This document shows positions 48,527-59,425 of a DNA stretch of 64,000 nucleotides, one piece after another. Position 1 is the stretch's first letter. Each line of letters opens with the position of its first letter. The notes under the pieces were generated by a model that was not told the origin of the DNA, did not search any database, and worked only from the letters and a program-made list of their open reading frames with translations. The translations under genes and the position numbers were made by a program. The stretch covers positions 1,256,634-1,320,633 of the forward strand of contig OX030960.1 in NCBI GenBank assembly GCA_943735955.1. The letters are read 5' to 3'. The DNA is from Piscicola geometra. Taxonomy: Eukaryota > Annelida > Clitellata > Hirudinida > Piscicolidae.

Positions 48527-48930
48527 GACAATCACCGCCAAAAAATCACTATCTCCACCAATAAAAATTCAATCATCACCACAGTACTAACACTCATACC
48601 ACAGCACAATCATAACCACATCACTGCTGCTGCTATGGAAGGTTTTATCCTTTATGTCGCAGCTCACTTGATTCCCTGCGGCCATCTTGTTCTGCTGCGG
48701 CCATTCTTGACAGACTCAAAACAACCAACATTCGCACAAAAAAATTCTAATTAATAATATGTAATTTTAATTTAGACTTAAGATTCCAACATTTTAATAT
48801 ACTATACCCAAAACCGATTACTCTACAAATTTATTTGATCGGATGCCAAAATGGCAGCCCCTAACCAAAGATCTACCAAATGTTTTATTTAACAAGTTAT
48901 ATAAATTCCTGTGATTGATTGATTGATTTA
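48527..48930 (-). repeat. Dispersed repeat family A, copy 2 (inverted)
   Basis: Inverted match to 14,640-15,090: TTATGTCGCAGCTCACTTGA, CTGCGGCCATCTTGTTCTGC and GGATGCCAAAATGGCAGCCC. The right edge has CCTGTGATTGATTGATT, as at the end of copy 1. Confidence 0.6.
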
Positions 48931-49014
48931 AAAAATATTGTTAGAAATTCAATTAAAAATTGTTAATTAAATTACATTTTAATAATTTTAAAAATTTAAT
49001 TTAATAATGTTCAA

Positions 49015-49465
49015 ATTTAATTTTAAAATGTTACATTTAATGTTAAAATGTTACATTTAATTTTAAAATGTTACATTTTATTTTAAAATGTTAAATTTAA
49101 TTTTAAAATGTTACATTTAATTTTAAAATGTTACATTTAATTTTAAAATGTTACATTTAATTGTAAAATGTTACATTTAATTTTAAAATGTTACATTTAA
49201 TTTTAAAATGTTCCATTTAATTTTAAAATGGTACATTTAATTTTAAAATATTACATTTAGTTTTAAAATGGTACATTTAATTTTAAAATGTTACATTTAG
49301 TTTTAAAATGTTACATTTAGTTTTAAAATGTTACATTTAATTTTAAAATGTTAAATTTAATTTTAAAATGGTACATTTAATTTTAAAATGTTACATTTAA
49401 TTTTAAATTGTTACATTTAATTTTGAAATGTTACATTTAATTTTAAAATGTTACATTTAATTTTT
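49015..49465. repeat. 20-bp AT tandem array
   Basis: About 22 copies of a 20-bp unit, TTTTAAAATGTTACATTTAA. Exactly three units fit each 60 bases and the register never slips. Occasional variants are GGTACATT and TTACATTTAG. Confidence 0.95.
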
Positions 49466-49683
49466 TCTTATATTTATTCATATATTTTTTCTTTTTAGTC
49501 CGTTTTTACAGTGAAATGACCTTAAAGATTATTGTAATCTAGTCCATATTGTGTTTGAGCATTCGGCAGGTGGCTTTGGGCATGAACACCTATTTCAGCT
49601 AGTTGTGCAAGTGATACCTAATCTTAATTCGAATTTTTACACAACTTTTATTTGAAATAAGCTTTTGAAATCTTAAGATAGTT

Positions 49684-50420
49684 ATGACTGAATCAGATTC
49701 AAAATCAAGTTGTTTTCTTTCTTTCGTGGATGACGAGTCATCGAAACTAGATTCTAGGAAAAAGAAAAAGAACTATCAGAGATCACAACATCATTTCAAG
49801 CCAAGGGACCAACGAAAACTGTTTGATGGAGCCAGACACGTACGAAGAAGAAGGAATTTAGAAGATCTGATGCTTCAATTAGACTCTAATTATTAGAGTC
49901 TCTGAGTTTCGATAGTAACGGAAAAAATATTGGGTCAGAAGAAGAGGGAGACACTGAACCAACCCCTTTTGACGTTCTGTTTTTAGAAAAGGATAGCATG
50001 GAGATTTGGCAGAATTTCATTAATTCTTCTGAAGAGGATCAGTTTTTGGTGCTTAGAAAGGATTCCTCTGACAGAGATGTGCAGGAAGCTAGAACTGTCT
50101 CATCCCACCATGCATACAATAGAATCAACTCCAGATTACGAAGTTTTTTGAAGCGAAAGAACATTCCAAGAGATCGTCTAGAAATGATCGAGATGGCTTT
50201 GATTGAGTACTTTCTTGAGAAACCGCTATCTACTTATGTTACCACCATCCCTGATGCATATGAGAGGTTGGTATTTCATGCAGTGAGTCAGTATCTAGAC
50301 CTGGAATCCAGGAGCTTCAACAGCGGAGCAGGCAGGAAGACTCAAGTTCTGTCGAAACACAACCCCTTCTCACCTCCCATCAGCACCCTTGCCAGTCACA
50401 TGCAGGCTATCAAGGCTTAA
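49684..50420 (+). CDS. R3HDM4-like protein with one frame break
   Basis: The N-terminal frame (49,684 to about 49,890, ~69 residues) is basic (DSRKKKKNYQRSQ, RHVRRRRNLEDLMLQL). The C-terminal frame (from 49,890 to the stop at 50,418-50,420, ~176 residues) has DSMEIWQNFINSSEEDQ, then RINSRLRSFLKRKNIPRDRL, YERLVFHAVSQYLDLESRS and a C-terminal HNPFSPPISTLASHM. Order and motifs match vertebrate R3H domain-containing protein 4 (268 residues in human); the total of ~245 is comparable. The two parts are in different frames and the shift falls in a poorly conserved linker at 49,881-49,901, a perfect palindrome containing stops in both frames. No GT/AG intron fits. Explanations: assembly or allelic indel, pseudogenisation, or translational frameshifting. 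Otherwise intronless, with AATAAA at 50,428. R3H domains bind single-stranded nucleic acid; this protein's role is poorly known. Confidence 0.8.
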
Positions 50421-51387
50421 TGCAAAGAATAAAATGCAATCTTATTTATATACAATTTGTTTGGACATTTTTTTGAATTTGACATACTCTGCAAGCTCAT
50501 CAATGGATTATTCAGTTATAATAGTAAGGCATATTTAATATTTAGAACACTAATTTCCAATTGATAGATTTTTTCTATTTGCTTTATATAAATATTTATT
50601 TTATAAAAACTCTTTGAAGACATTTTATTCATTTTTGTTTAATAAAATTCAATTGATTCAAATAATTTTGTTACTTTTTAAATGTCTTAATGTTTCAAGT
50701 TTCAGTTGTCTTTGTTCGTTCTACATGTTAAGCACATCGGAGCTTTGATCTGGTCTTGCATGTCTTCGATTTGGACCTTCTTTTTTTGCAACTTCTTCTC
50801 TTCTTCCTCTTGCCACATGAGTTCCGCTTCCTCATTAGACTGTTTTTCTTCTCGGGTGCCTGGCAGCTAAAGGAACTTCCCATTTCGAAAGTTCGCACTT
50901 TATTCTTCTATAACGTTACTTCAAAGTTAAAGATGTTGTTTTTATGTTGTTTTCGAGAATGACGACATAAAAACGTAAGAAGCCTTCAAGTTCCACATAA
51001 TAGAGAGTTTTTGAACAATTTAACATTTTATTGATAATTTCCTTTTTAGAACAAAATAAGAACATATTATTACAAATTCAAAGGCTTATCGGGTATATTG
51101 ATGATTGATGCAAGGTAATTTGGCTTGGTGACTGGGAAAAAGTCTTCAGGAAAAAAAATCGCCTCATTATTACCGTAACATTGGCGGTTCCAGAGAGGGT
51201 CTAAGGGTAAGATGGCACACATTTTATTTAGTAATATCAGCGTGAATAGTAATATTTTTGTTTTCACTTAATTATATATTAAATAAAACGCTATATAAAC
51301 TATATATTTAAATTCAGAATCCATAATATAATGCAATTTCATTTCTCTAAAAATCTTTATTGCAAATTGTTTGACTATGTGCCTACT
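50421..51387. other. R3HDM4-like 3' flank, no gene
   Basis: Polyadenylation signal AATAAA at 50,428-50,433, then AT-rich sequence with no recognised gene or repeat. Confidence 0.45.
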
Positions 51388-51795
51388 AGAGGTTGGACAT
51401 GGACGAGTTTTCATTCCCATTCCCGTCCCGTTCCCGATGGGCCATGAGAATTTTGATACCTTTTAACCCCGATTCCCGAAACTTTTTGACCCAGTCAGAC
51501 CCATTCCTGAAAAAAAAATATCTTTCCATTCATTTTCGCTGCCGTGTTCACCAACTCCAAACTTGTAGTCCTAATATTTCTTACAATTTATTATTTGAAA
51601 CTCAGAGAATATCTTTTTTAAATAAAAAACACGATTTAAATTTAAAATATTTATTGAAATGAAATTATTGAAGTTAGTTATTGTTTTTAAGTAATTCAAT
51701 CAAATTTTTATTTATTTTCACACGGGTTAAACCCAGGGGCGTAGCGTAGGGGGGCGAGAAGCGGTTTATTTACGTTATAAAACAAATAAAAGTTG
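51388..51795 (-). mobile_element. Older diverged hAT end (3' side)
   Basis: Begins TAGAGGTTGGACATGGACGA, a diverged form of the 3' end of the intact hATs (TAGAGGTCGGACATGGACGA). It continues with TTCCCGTCCCGTTCCCGATG and GGCCAT, and a decayed copy of the sequence next to the transposase stop (for example TTGAAGTTAGTTATTGTTTT). Many substitutions separate it from the young copies. The other side resumes at 54,947. Confidence 0.75.
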
Positions 51796-51803
51796 ATTCA
51801 CGT

Positions 51804-54517
51804 TAGAGGTCGGACATGGACGATTTTTCATTCCCGGTCCCGTCCCGTTCCCGAAATTTTTTTTCCCGTCCCGTCCCGTTCCCGATGGGCCATCAGAATT
51901 TTGATTCCCGTCCCGTCCCGTTCCCGAAATTTTTTTTCCCGTCCCGTCCCGTTCCCGATGGGCCATCAGAATTTTGATTCCCGTCCCGTCCCGTTCCCGA
52001 AATTTTTTTTCCCGTCCCGTTCCCGAAATTTTTTTGAGGTCTCTTTATTCATTTCCACTGCCGTTATCACTGGTCCCAAACTTGCTAGTCCTAAATTTTT
52101 TTATTTGAAAGTCAAAAAATATTTTTTTTCGAAACAAACACGCTTCAAATATATATTGAGATAAAAGTAATGAAGTTAGTCATTGTTTTTAACTAATTAA
52201 ATCAAGTCTTTATTGCTTTTAACGCGCGTTAAACCGTCCAGAGTTTCAGCTTTCAAATTAGATGATCTTGGGTCTGAAGTTAAACGACCACATGTTGAAA
52301 AATTCCGTTCACAGGGAATAGAACTTGCAGGTATACTAAACAACATTTTGGCTACTTCTTGTAGTATTGGAAAATTGTTCATTTTACTCCAATAAAATAA
52401 AACATCTTTATCATCTTCAATTTTGTTGGGACGTAATTGTGAATATTTGTACAATTCATCCTCTTCTGAATTTTCTTCCTCGTTCATTATTATTAATTCA
52501 TCAATAATGTTAGAAATATGTTTTTTAACAGCATTCTTATTCTCCACAACTGCAAAAATAAAATCATTCGTATAATTTGATAGTATAATAAATGTATTAT
52601 AATTTTTACGTTATAAAAACAAACATAATAGGGTTAAATAACCATAATTTGTATCTTTTTTTTCAACAGAACTGCAGCTTGGCCTGGCTGTACAAAATGG
52701 AATTAAATTTTCTCTAATGAAAGTCTTGGTATTTATTTCTTGTTCTATCCCAAACTCTTTTCTTATTATTCTTTTATACTGAGGATGCAACAGACATGCT
52801 GCCATATGAATAAGATCAATGGGCATCTTTTCTTTTGTCGAAATGATCAACTGAGCAATCAACTGGAAATTAAAAAGTCAAATTCAAAGTATTAATTTAC
52901 GAAATAAAAAAAATTAACTTACCAGTTTGATTTCATTTGACAAGTTTTCATCATCACTCATTTGCTCTAATCTCCCTAATATTTGGACTCGCCATAACAA
53001 CTTCAAATGTAATGTTGGAGCTTTTGACATTGACAATGCAATGGTGGCTTCGTTATACATTTCTAGTGCATTTAAAACTTCTTTTAAGTGAGGAGTGTCG
53101 ATGAAATAGAGATTTCCATACTTGGGGGTTTGCTTAAGAATAATTTTTAAAGAATCCATTCCATCATATACTGATTTCAACATGAAATAAATCGAATTAA
53201 ATCTTGTAGATGATTCTTGTTTAAGTGTTTGTTTTCCCATGTTTAAAAGCTCCTTTTGCTTGCTATAAAAAAATAAAATTTTATAACAAATTATGTTGAA
53301 ATTAAAATATCAATTTTAATTTTTTTTTACTGTATGAAAAATGTGAAAATTAATTACCCAGTCTTCTTGACGTATTTTACAACATCTTTAGCATTCTCAA
53401 TTAGTAAAGATATTGGGTTATCTGCTGCCAACTCAGAAAACTTTTTGGATAATGCAAGATTTAAATCATGAACAGAACAGCCCAGCCAAATCATTTCATC
53501 AGAATTGTTAAAAGCCTTTTTTACATTTGAGGCATTGTCAGTCGTGAAGGTACAATAGTCTAATGATTGAATACCATATTCCTGGAATCATAAAATAACA
53601 TTTGAAATATTAAAACATGTGGATATTTATCTTGTATAAATTATTTTTTAAATATTTATGAAAAATTGTTTAAAAAATTACCATGCAGAGTTTATTCATC
53701 TCCTCAAGAATATTTCTGGATGAGTGATTTACATTAAAAGCAATTGTTGCCAAAACTCTGTCTTGAAGCTCCCATTCTCCATTATTGTCTTTAACATAAT
53801 GTATGGTGACTCCCAAATGTGAATCTCCAGAACGTTTATTCTTCCAAATATCAAGGGAAAAACTTTTAGAACCATTGTTCTGTAATAGATTGAAATTTAT
53901 AAATATTTATTTTTATTAATAATTAAATGCATAAATTAATTTATAAAATTACACACCTTTGTAAATTCTCCTTTTAATTTGGTAATCACTGTTAAGACAT
54001 TTTTTTCATGGTATTGCCTCACTGTTTTTTCGCAAGGCAATACATCTTTAGCCTTCAGACCCCGGCCATATGAGGCTCCAATATCGATGAGTTTTTGAGC
54101 CACCTGAATGAAACCTTCACCTTCAACCGTGACGAAGGCTCTCATGTCTTGAGCACAAAATAGGGAGATGGCCTTGGTCAAATTATTCTTTAAATTAGGA
54201 GAAACAGACTTTTGAGAAAATGTGAGAGTATTCTGCGTTATTTGATTCACAACTGGACTGCCAGTGCATGCTTTTTTGTGTTTCAGCATGCCAGAGGTGC
54301 CACAGGAATTTAAATGCTGAATCAACACTTTGCAGTCTTTGCATTGCACGAATTCTGTATGGCACCCATCAACCAATACTTTGACAAAGCTTTTCCAAGC
54401 TATACTTTTACTAAGATTCATTGCCATTGTGGAAACACGTGCAGGATCATTCGTAATAATTTTGTCAATCTGACTTTTCTTCATTTCCTTAATAGTTATA
54501 GACTTCGGTGAAATTAA

Positions 54518-54553
<36 letters not shown>

Positions 54554-54938
54554 AGATAATGATAAATTCGAAGACGACGTTGCTGACATTTTGAAATAAA
54601 CGGAAGTTTTGATAAAAGTAAACATAGTAAAGAGAAATCTAATTGTTGGAAAACCACACTTTTTAATATATAATAGATTTAACTTTAATTTTTCATCTTA
54701 ATTTTTTGAATTCCAAAATTTTTATTCCCGCTTTTTCCCGTTCCCGATTTAAAAGTGTATTCCCGTTCCCGTTTTTTCCCGTTCCCGATTTCAATGTTGA
54801 TTCCCGTTCCCGTCCCGAAAACCTATTCCCGGTTCCCGACTTTTCCCGTCCCGAAATTAATTTTCATTCCCGTTCCCGCGGGAGTCCCGCGGGTACCCGC
54901 GGGTACCCGGTCGAATCGGGTACCCGGTCCGACCTCTA
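51804..54938 (-). mobile_element. Intact hAT DNA transposon, copy 2 (3,135 bp)
   Basis: Reverse-complement twin of 45,260-48,394 with identical length and colinear coordinates. It is flanked by a perfect 8-bp target-site duplication ATTCACGT (51,796-51,803 and 54,939-54,946), as hAT elements make. Where I compared them (both termini, several exons and intron 1) the copies agree base for base except G/A at 45,693 versus 54,505. It is inserted within the older, related hAT copy. Confidence 0.97.
52197..54625 (-). CDS. hAT transposase with BED finger, apparently intact (copy 2)
   Basis: Mirror image of the copy 1 gene: exons 54,625-53,957, 53,879-53,682, 53,581-53,358, 53,262-52,923, 52,862-52,643 and 52,549-52,197. 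The splice sites are the same and there is no stop or frameshift. The only protein difference seen is lysine in place of glutamate in the stretch SLISPKSITIKEM, N-terminal to the BED finger and outside the catalytic core. The 3' end of the coding region lies close to the R3HDM4-side terminus of the transposon. Confidence 0.9.
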
Positions 54939-54946
54939 ATTCACGT

Positions 54947-55023
54947 TCCCGATTTGAATGTTGATTCCCGTCCCGACTTTTTCTGTCCCGAAATTAATTT
55001 TTATTCCCGTTCCCGCGGGAGTC
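54947..55023 (-). mobile_element. Older diverged hAT end (5' side, truncated)
   Basis: TCCCGATTTGAATGTTGATT then CCCGTCCCGAC and TTCCCGTTCCCGCGGGAGTC: a diverged version of the 5' subterminal region of the intact hATs. It stops abruptly at 55,023, where LINE sequence begins, so its outer TIR is missing. Confidence 0.7.
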
Positions 55024-55183
55024 CTGGAGACATCCAAGATCAAACCATTGGAATCAACTGAACTTGATTATCACCAGGCACAACTCTCTGAACAACCTCC
55101 GCAGCACCAGAGCTTACCATAGCAAACCTGTGGGTCTAACAACCAACTGACACTGAACACCAAGCACAAAGTGTACCAGGCTT
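55024..55183 (+). pseudogene. Two short LINE fragments fused in sense, abutting an inverted copy
   Basis: 55,024-55,125 matches LINE copy 1 at about 42,371-42,473 (CCAGGCACAACTC, CCGCAGCACCAGAGCTTACC). 55,126-55,183 matches about 44,263-44,323 (CTAACAACCAACTGACAC, AAAGTGTACCAGGC). About 1.8 kb of the element is missing between them. The next base begins the same LINE family in the opposite orientation. Confidence 0.75.
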
Positions 55184-56427
55184 AGCGCTCTGGTATGTTC
55201 TTTGGCGGTATTGTCTTCGGGAGTGGCTCAGCAGACCGATCATGGATCGACAGTCTTTGCTGAAGCGGCTGCAGGTGAAGTCGGATGGAGGATCGTGAGT
55301 CTGATTTTGTTGTCTCATTTTTTTCTTTGTCTTCGGGATTCCAGATGTTGCCTGCGTTCTTCCTCGCCCTTTTTGATGCCTTTGTGGACAGTATGGCGCC
55401 AGCCATTCCGGTCATCAGCTAGCTCTTCCCATCTACCAGGATTGATACCCATAAGTTTAAAGTCGCGTTTGCAGACGTCTTTGAAGCGTAGTTGCGGGCG
55501 ACCAACTAGACGGAGTCCTGTAGCCAGCTCGCCATAGAGGATGTTCTTGGGTATGCGACCTTCTTCCATTCGATGCACGTGACCCAGCCAGCGTAGACGT
55601 CTTTGGCATAGAAGGAGTTGTATGCTGAGTGAGTTGGCTTGATTGAGTACGGCTATATTGGTGACTTTGTCTTGCCATGTTATGCCAAGGATGCGTCGAA
55701 GACAGCGAAGATGAAAGCTTTCGAGACGATCTTCTTGCTTGGCATAGGTGGTCCAGGTTTCGCTGCCATACAACAGAGTGCTGAGAACGCATGCCTGGTA
55801 CACTTTGAGTTTGGTGTTTCGTGTCAGTTGGTTGTTGGACCATACACGTTTGCTCAATCTGGCCATGACGCTGGCTGCTTTGGCGAGCCTCTTGCTAATC
55901 TCGATGTCGAGAGATAGGCTGCTAGTAATGACGGAACCCAAGTATGTGAACTTGTCAGTGGCCTCCAGAACCTGATTGTCGATTGTGATTGAGAGTGGAG
56001 CAGGGATGTCTTGACCCATAATTTTGGTTTTATTGATACTGATGGTCTGAATTCCCTACAAGCCTGAGCAAAGCGATTCATCAGCTGCTGAAGGTGTTCC
56101 TCCGTGAGTGACACCAGTGCCGCATCATCAGCGAACAGCATGTCTCTGATGAAGACAGTGCGAATTTTTGTCTTTGCTCTTTGGCGTGCCATGTTCAGTA
56201 GTTTCCCGTCACTTCTGGTGTGTAGATGGACACCTTCGGCAGACTCTTTAAATAAAAAGTTCAGCAGCATCGAGAAGAATATGCCGAATAATGTAGGCGC
56301 TAGCACACAACCCTGTTTGACCCCACTTTTAATTGTGAAAGGTTCTGAGGTCTCCCCATCGTAGCTGACCACAACTTGCGTGTTTTCGTGATAAGAAGTT
56401 GAAATGTTGGGCAGCCGAGGTAGACGG
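55184..56427 (-). pseudogene. APE-type LINE, copy 2: RT and C-terminal part
   Basis: On the minus strand: SGVKQGCVLAPTLFGIFFSM and MLFADDAALV (56,300-56,110), a frame break near 56,050, then NQVLEATDKFTYLGSVITSS, LSTLLYGSETWTTYAKQEDR, LRRILGITWQDK and RIPKNILYGELATG to RRQRKK at 55,315, and a Cys-rich end (FTCSRFSKDC) near 55,260. About 90% or more similar to copy 1 by eye. It starts abruptly at 56,427 at the position equivalent to about 43,680 of copy 1; the missing 5' part reappears at 61,047-62,322. Confidence 0.85.
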
Positions 56428-57002
56428 TAAACGGAAAAAAAGTCTTCTGGATAAAAAGTCTTTCGGATAAAAAGTCTTCAGGATAAAAAGTCTTCCGGAT
56501 TAAAAGTCTTCCGGATAAAAGTTTTCAGGAAAAAAATCTTCAGGAAAAATATCTTCAGGAAAAAAATCTTCAAGAAAAAAATCTTCAAAAAAAAAATTTT
56601 CAAAAAATTAAGTTTTATGGAAAAATACGTGATTAATACGTGATCATTAAAACTTGAAAAATAAAATGTAATACTTTTATCTAATGTTTGCTATATTTTT
56701 TTCGTTCAATCTCGAAATAGCATTTGAATAAATTTGACTTAGCTGTTTTTGTTTCTTATTTTTGGCTTATGTTGGAGATATCAAATAGAAGACATGAAAC
56801 ATTCATAAGAAATGTGGTTAAAGCTCCCAGAAGGAAAAGAATCGGTAAGAAGTGCTTTTTATATAATTTTATTAATTTTAATGAATGTGAATAATTGTTA
56901 GAAATATTTTTAATTAAAAAATACTGAGAAGAGACATATTAATAAATAAATATCAAATAGAAGACATGAAACTTTCGGAGTTGTATGTGAAATGTGGTTA
57001 GA
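56428..57002. mobile_element. Foldback-family half element inserted in the LINE
   Basis: Starts GACGGTAAACGGAAAAAAAG and continues with a run of degenerate GGATAAAAAGTCTTCA units (56,450-56,600). Then comes the family core (TACGTGATTAATACGTGATC and GCATTTGAATAAATTTGACT in its reverse sense). No matching right arm follows directly. 56,779-56,830 and 56,947-57,002 are direct repeats (ATATCAAATAGAAGACATGA ... GTGGTTA). Confidence 0.6.
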
Positions 57003-59000
57003 GCTCCAAGGATGTAGGATAAAAAGCCTCTCGGAGAAAAAGCCTTCGGATAAAATACCTTCTACAAAAAGCCTCCCGGAAAAAAAACCTCTTGGAAAAA
57101 AAGTCTCTTGGAAAAAAAGTCTCCTTGTTAATATTTTAGTATAAATATGTTTAAATATGTTTTAAATTCATAACTGTAATGCTCCAATTTACCTTAAAAA
57201 TCTAATTAAACAACCCCCTAAATCTGGTCTAAGATCATTTACCTTTAATCGTTCTTTTCGTTTTCCAGTTAAACACTCTTTTGCTAAACGTTCTTTTTCT
57301 TACTGTGGTCCTCTTTTATGGAATTCTTTACCTTCTTCTTTAACTTCAACCAAGTCACTCATAACTTTCCGTCGAGGCCTGAAGACGTACTTGTTTGGGA
57401 CGTGATGGCTGAGCGCTTTTGTTCGCTTAGTAAAGGGCGCTATATAAATTATTAGTGATTGATTGAATGATTGATAAATAACTTTTATACTTTTTATATA
57501 AAAAACGGATTTTTTATAAATTCGTGTCATAATTTTAAATAAATAAAACAAACTATATTTTTTAAAAATTACATAATTAAAACGAACTATAATTATAACT
57601 ATAACGAACTTTATTTTTTTAATAGATTCGTTTCACAATTTTAAATAAATAAAACGGACTATATTTTTTTAAAATACATAATTAGAATGAACTTTAATTT
57701 ATCAAATACAATAAAAATTATTGGTAAACGGATAAAAAGTCTTCAGGATAAAAAGTCTTTAGAATAAAAAGTCTTCAGGATAAAAAGTTTTCAAGATAAA
57801 AAGTCTTCAGGATAAAAAGTCTTCAGGATAAAAAGTCTTCAGGATAAAAAGTCTTCAGGATAAAAAGTCTTCAGGATAAAAAGTCTTCAGGATAAAAAGT
57901 CTTCAGGATAAAAAGTCTTCAGGATAAAAAGTCTTCAGGATAAAAAGTCTTCAGAATAAAAAGTCTTCAGGATAAAAAGTCTTTAGAATAAAAAGTTTTC
58001 AGAAAAAAAATCTTTAAAAAATTCAATTTTAAGGAAAAATACGTGATTAATACGTGATCCTTGAAACTTGAAGAATAAAATTTGATACTTTTATCTAATT
58101 TTTGCTATATATTTTTCGTTCAATTTCGAAAAAGCATTTGAATAAATTTGACTTGGCTGTTTTTGTTTCGTCACTTTAACCATAAAGATATAATGTTTAA
58201 GGGAGAATACGTGCTCCTTAAAACTAAAAGCTTGAAATTTCATACTTTTATCTAATGTTTGCTCAGTTTTTTTTTCAATCTGGAAAAAGCATTTGAATAA
58301 ATTTGACTTGGTTGTTCGCGATTCCACACTATAACCATTAGTTTTCTGCTGGTTCTCGATCGTGATTATTTATCTTAAAAATTAATGTTTTGAAGATTTT
58401 TTTCCTGAAGACTTTTTATCCTGAAGACTTTTTATCCTGAAGATTTTTTATCCTGAAGATTTTTTATCCTGAAGATTTTTTATCCTGAAGATTTTTTATC
58501 CTGAAGATTTTTTATCCTGAAGACTTTTTATCTTAGAGACTTTTCATCCTAAAGACTTTTTATTCTGAAGACTTTTTATCTTGAAGACTTTTATCCTGAA
58601 GACTTTTCATTCTGAAGACTTTTTATCCGTTCACCAATAATTTGTATTGTATTTGATAAATCGTTTCAGTTATGTATTTTTAAAAAATATAGTCCGTTTT
58701 ATTTAAGCAAAATTATGAAACGAATCTATAAAAAAATAAAGTCCATTATAATTATAGTTTGTTTTAATTATTTAATTTTTTTTAAATTAGTCCGTTTTAT
58801 TTGCTTAAAAATTGTGAAACGAATCTTTAAAAATTCCGTTTTTTATATAAAAAGTCCGTTTTATTAATACTAAAATATTAACAAGGAGACATTTTCTCCG
58901 AGAGGCTTTTTCTCCAAGAGGTTTTTTTCCGGAAGGCTTTTTGTAGAAGGTATTTTATCCGAAGGCTTTTTCTCCGAGAGGCTTTTTGTCCGTTCCCCCT
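57003..59000. mobile_element. Large foldback element, ~2 kb
   Basis: The arms are inverted over several hundred bases. The outer block CCTCTCGGAGAAAAAGCCTT (57,026-57,045) mirrors 58,951-58,990. CTCTTGGAAAAAAAG mirrors CCAAGAGG..., and TTAATATTTTAGTA mirrors TACTAAAATATTAA (58,866). The next block with ACGGACTATATTTTTT (57,650) mirrors 58,680-58,700, and ATTGGTAAACGGATAAAAAG (57,719) mirrors 58,620-58,640. Inside lie a ~17-copy array of GGATAAAAAGTCTTCA (57,730-58,000) and a ~15-copy array of its reverse complement (58,387-58,635). Between them is a ~380-bp loop with two copies of the family core. A LINE fragment interrupts the left arm (57,168-57,480). No coding capacity. Confidence 0.8.
57168..57480 (+). 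pseudogene. LINE 3' end inserted in the foldback left arm
   Basis: The plus-strand frame reads LLWNSLPSSLTSTKSLITFR then RGLKTYLFGT and a stop (57,308-57,405): the C-terminal end of an L2/CR1-type RT. It is followed by a 3' end with GGGCGCTATATAAATTATTA and a TGATTGATTGA tail. Its absence from the right arm shows that it inserted after the foldback formed. Confidence 0.8.
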
Positions 59001-59229
59001 TGAACACCATTGGGTGCTTCAGTTTCTGCACTTGCTACATCTAGAATAGACTGTTTTAACTCATTTTATTATGGTTAATAATACTTTGAAGCCTTTAGTA
59101 TTTATATTATAAATTTATAAAAATATAAAAATAATATTTTCAGTTAAGTAATATATAGTATTTATTATATTAATTTATAAAAATAATATTTTACATTTAT
59201 AAAATTTTGAATAAATCAGTCAGTCAGAC
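59001..59229. other. No gene seen
   Basis: AT-rich flank of the foldback element; nothing recognised. Confidence 0.4.
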
Positions 59230-59425
59230 TATAGGCTATGTTCTTAAACACTATTGGGGCACCAGAGTAAGACCTCCAACCAGTTTCCTCCATTCTTTTT
59301 GATTTTCTGATAGTCTCAAACAGTCCTTGAGCTCAAACCTTATCCACTCCACTATATTGTTCGACTATCTTTCCTTTGTCTGATTCTTTTTGTCCTCCCT
59401 GGTCAGTGCCTTCAGAGGACAAAAA
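59230..59425 (-). pseudogene. LINE C-terminal scrap (RTE-like)
   Basis: On the minus strand a frame contains DDIVEWIRFELKDCLRLSEN-like sequence (reading through an ambiguous start), then QKEWRKLVGGLTLVPQ. This W-x(n)-L...R/E-x-W-R-x-L-V pattern is typical of the C-terminal end of RTE/BovB-type LINE proteins. Very short and decayed. Confidence 0.45.

Noticed and set aside
50756..50962. Leu/Phe-rich 68-codon ORF downstream of the R3HDM4-like gene
   Set aside because: No conserved motif. The composition follows T-rich DNA and there is no gene context.
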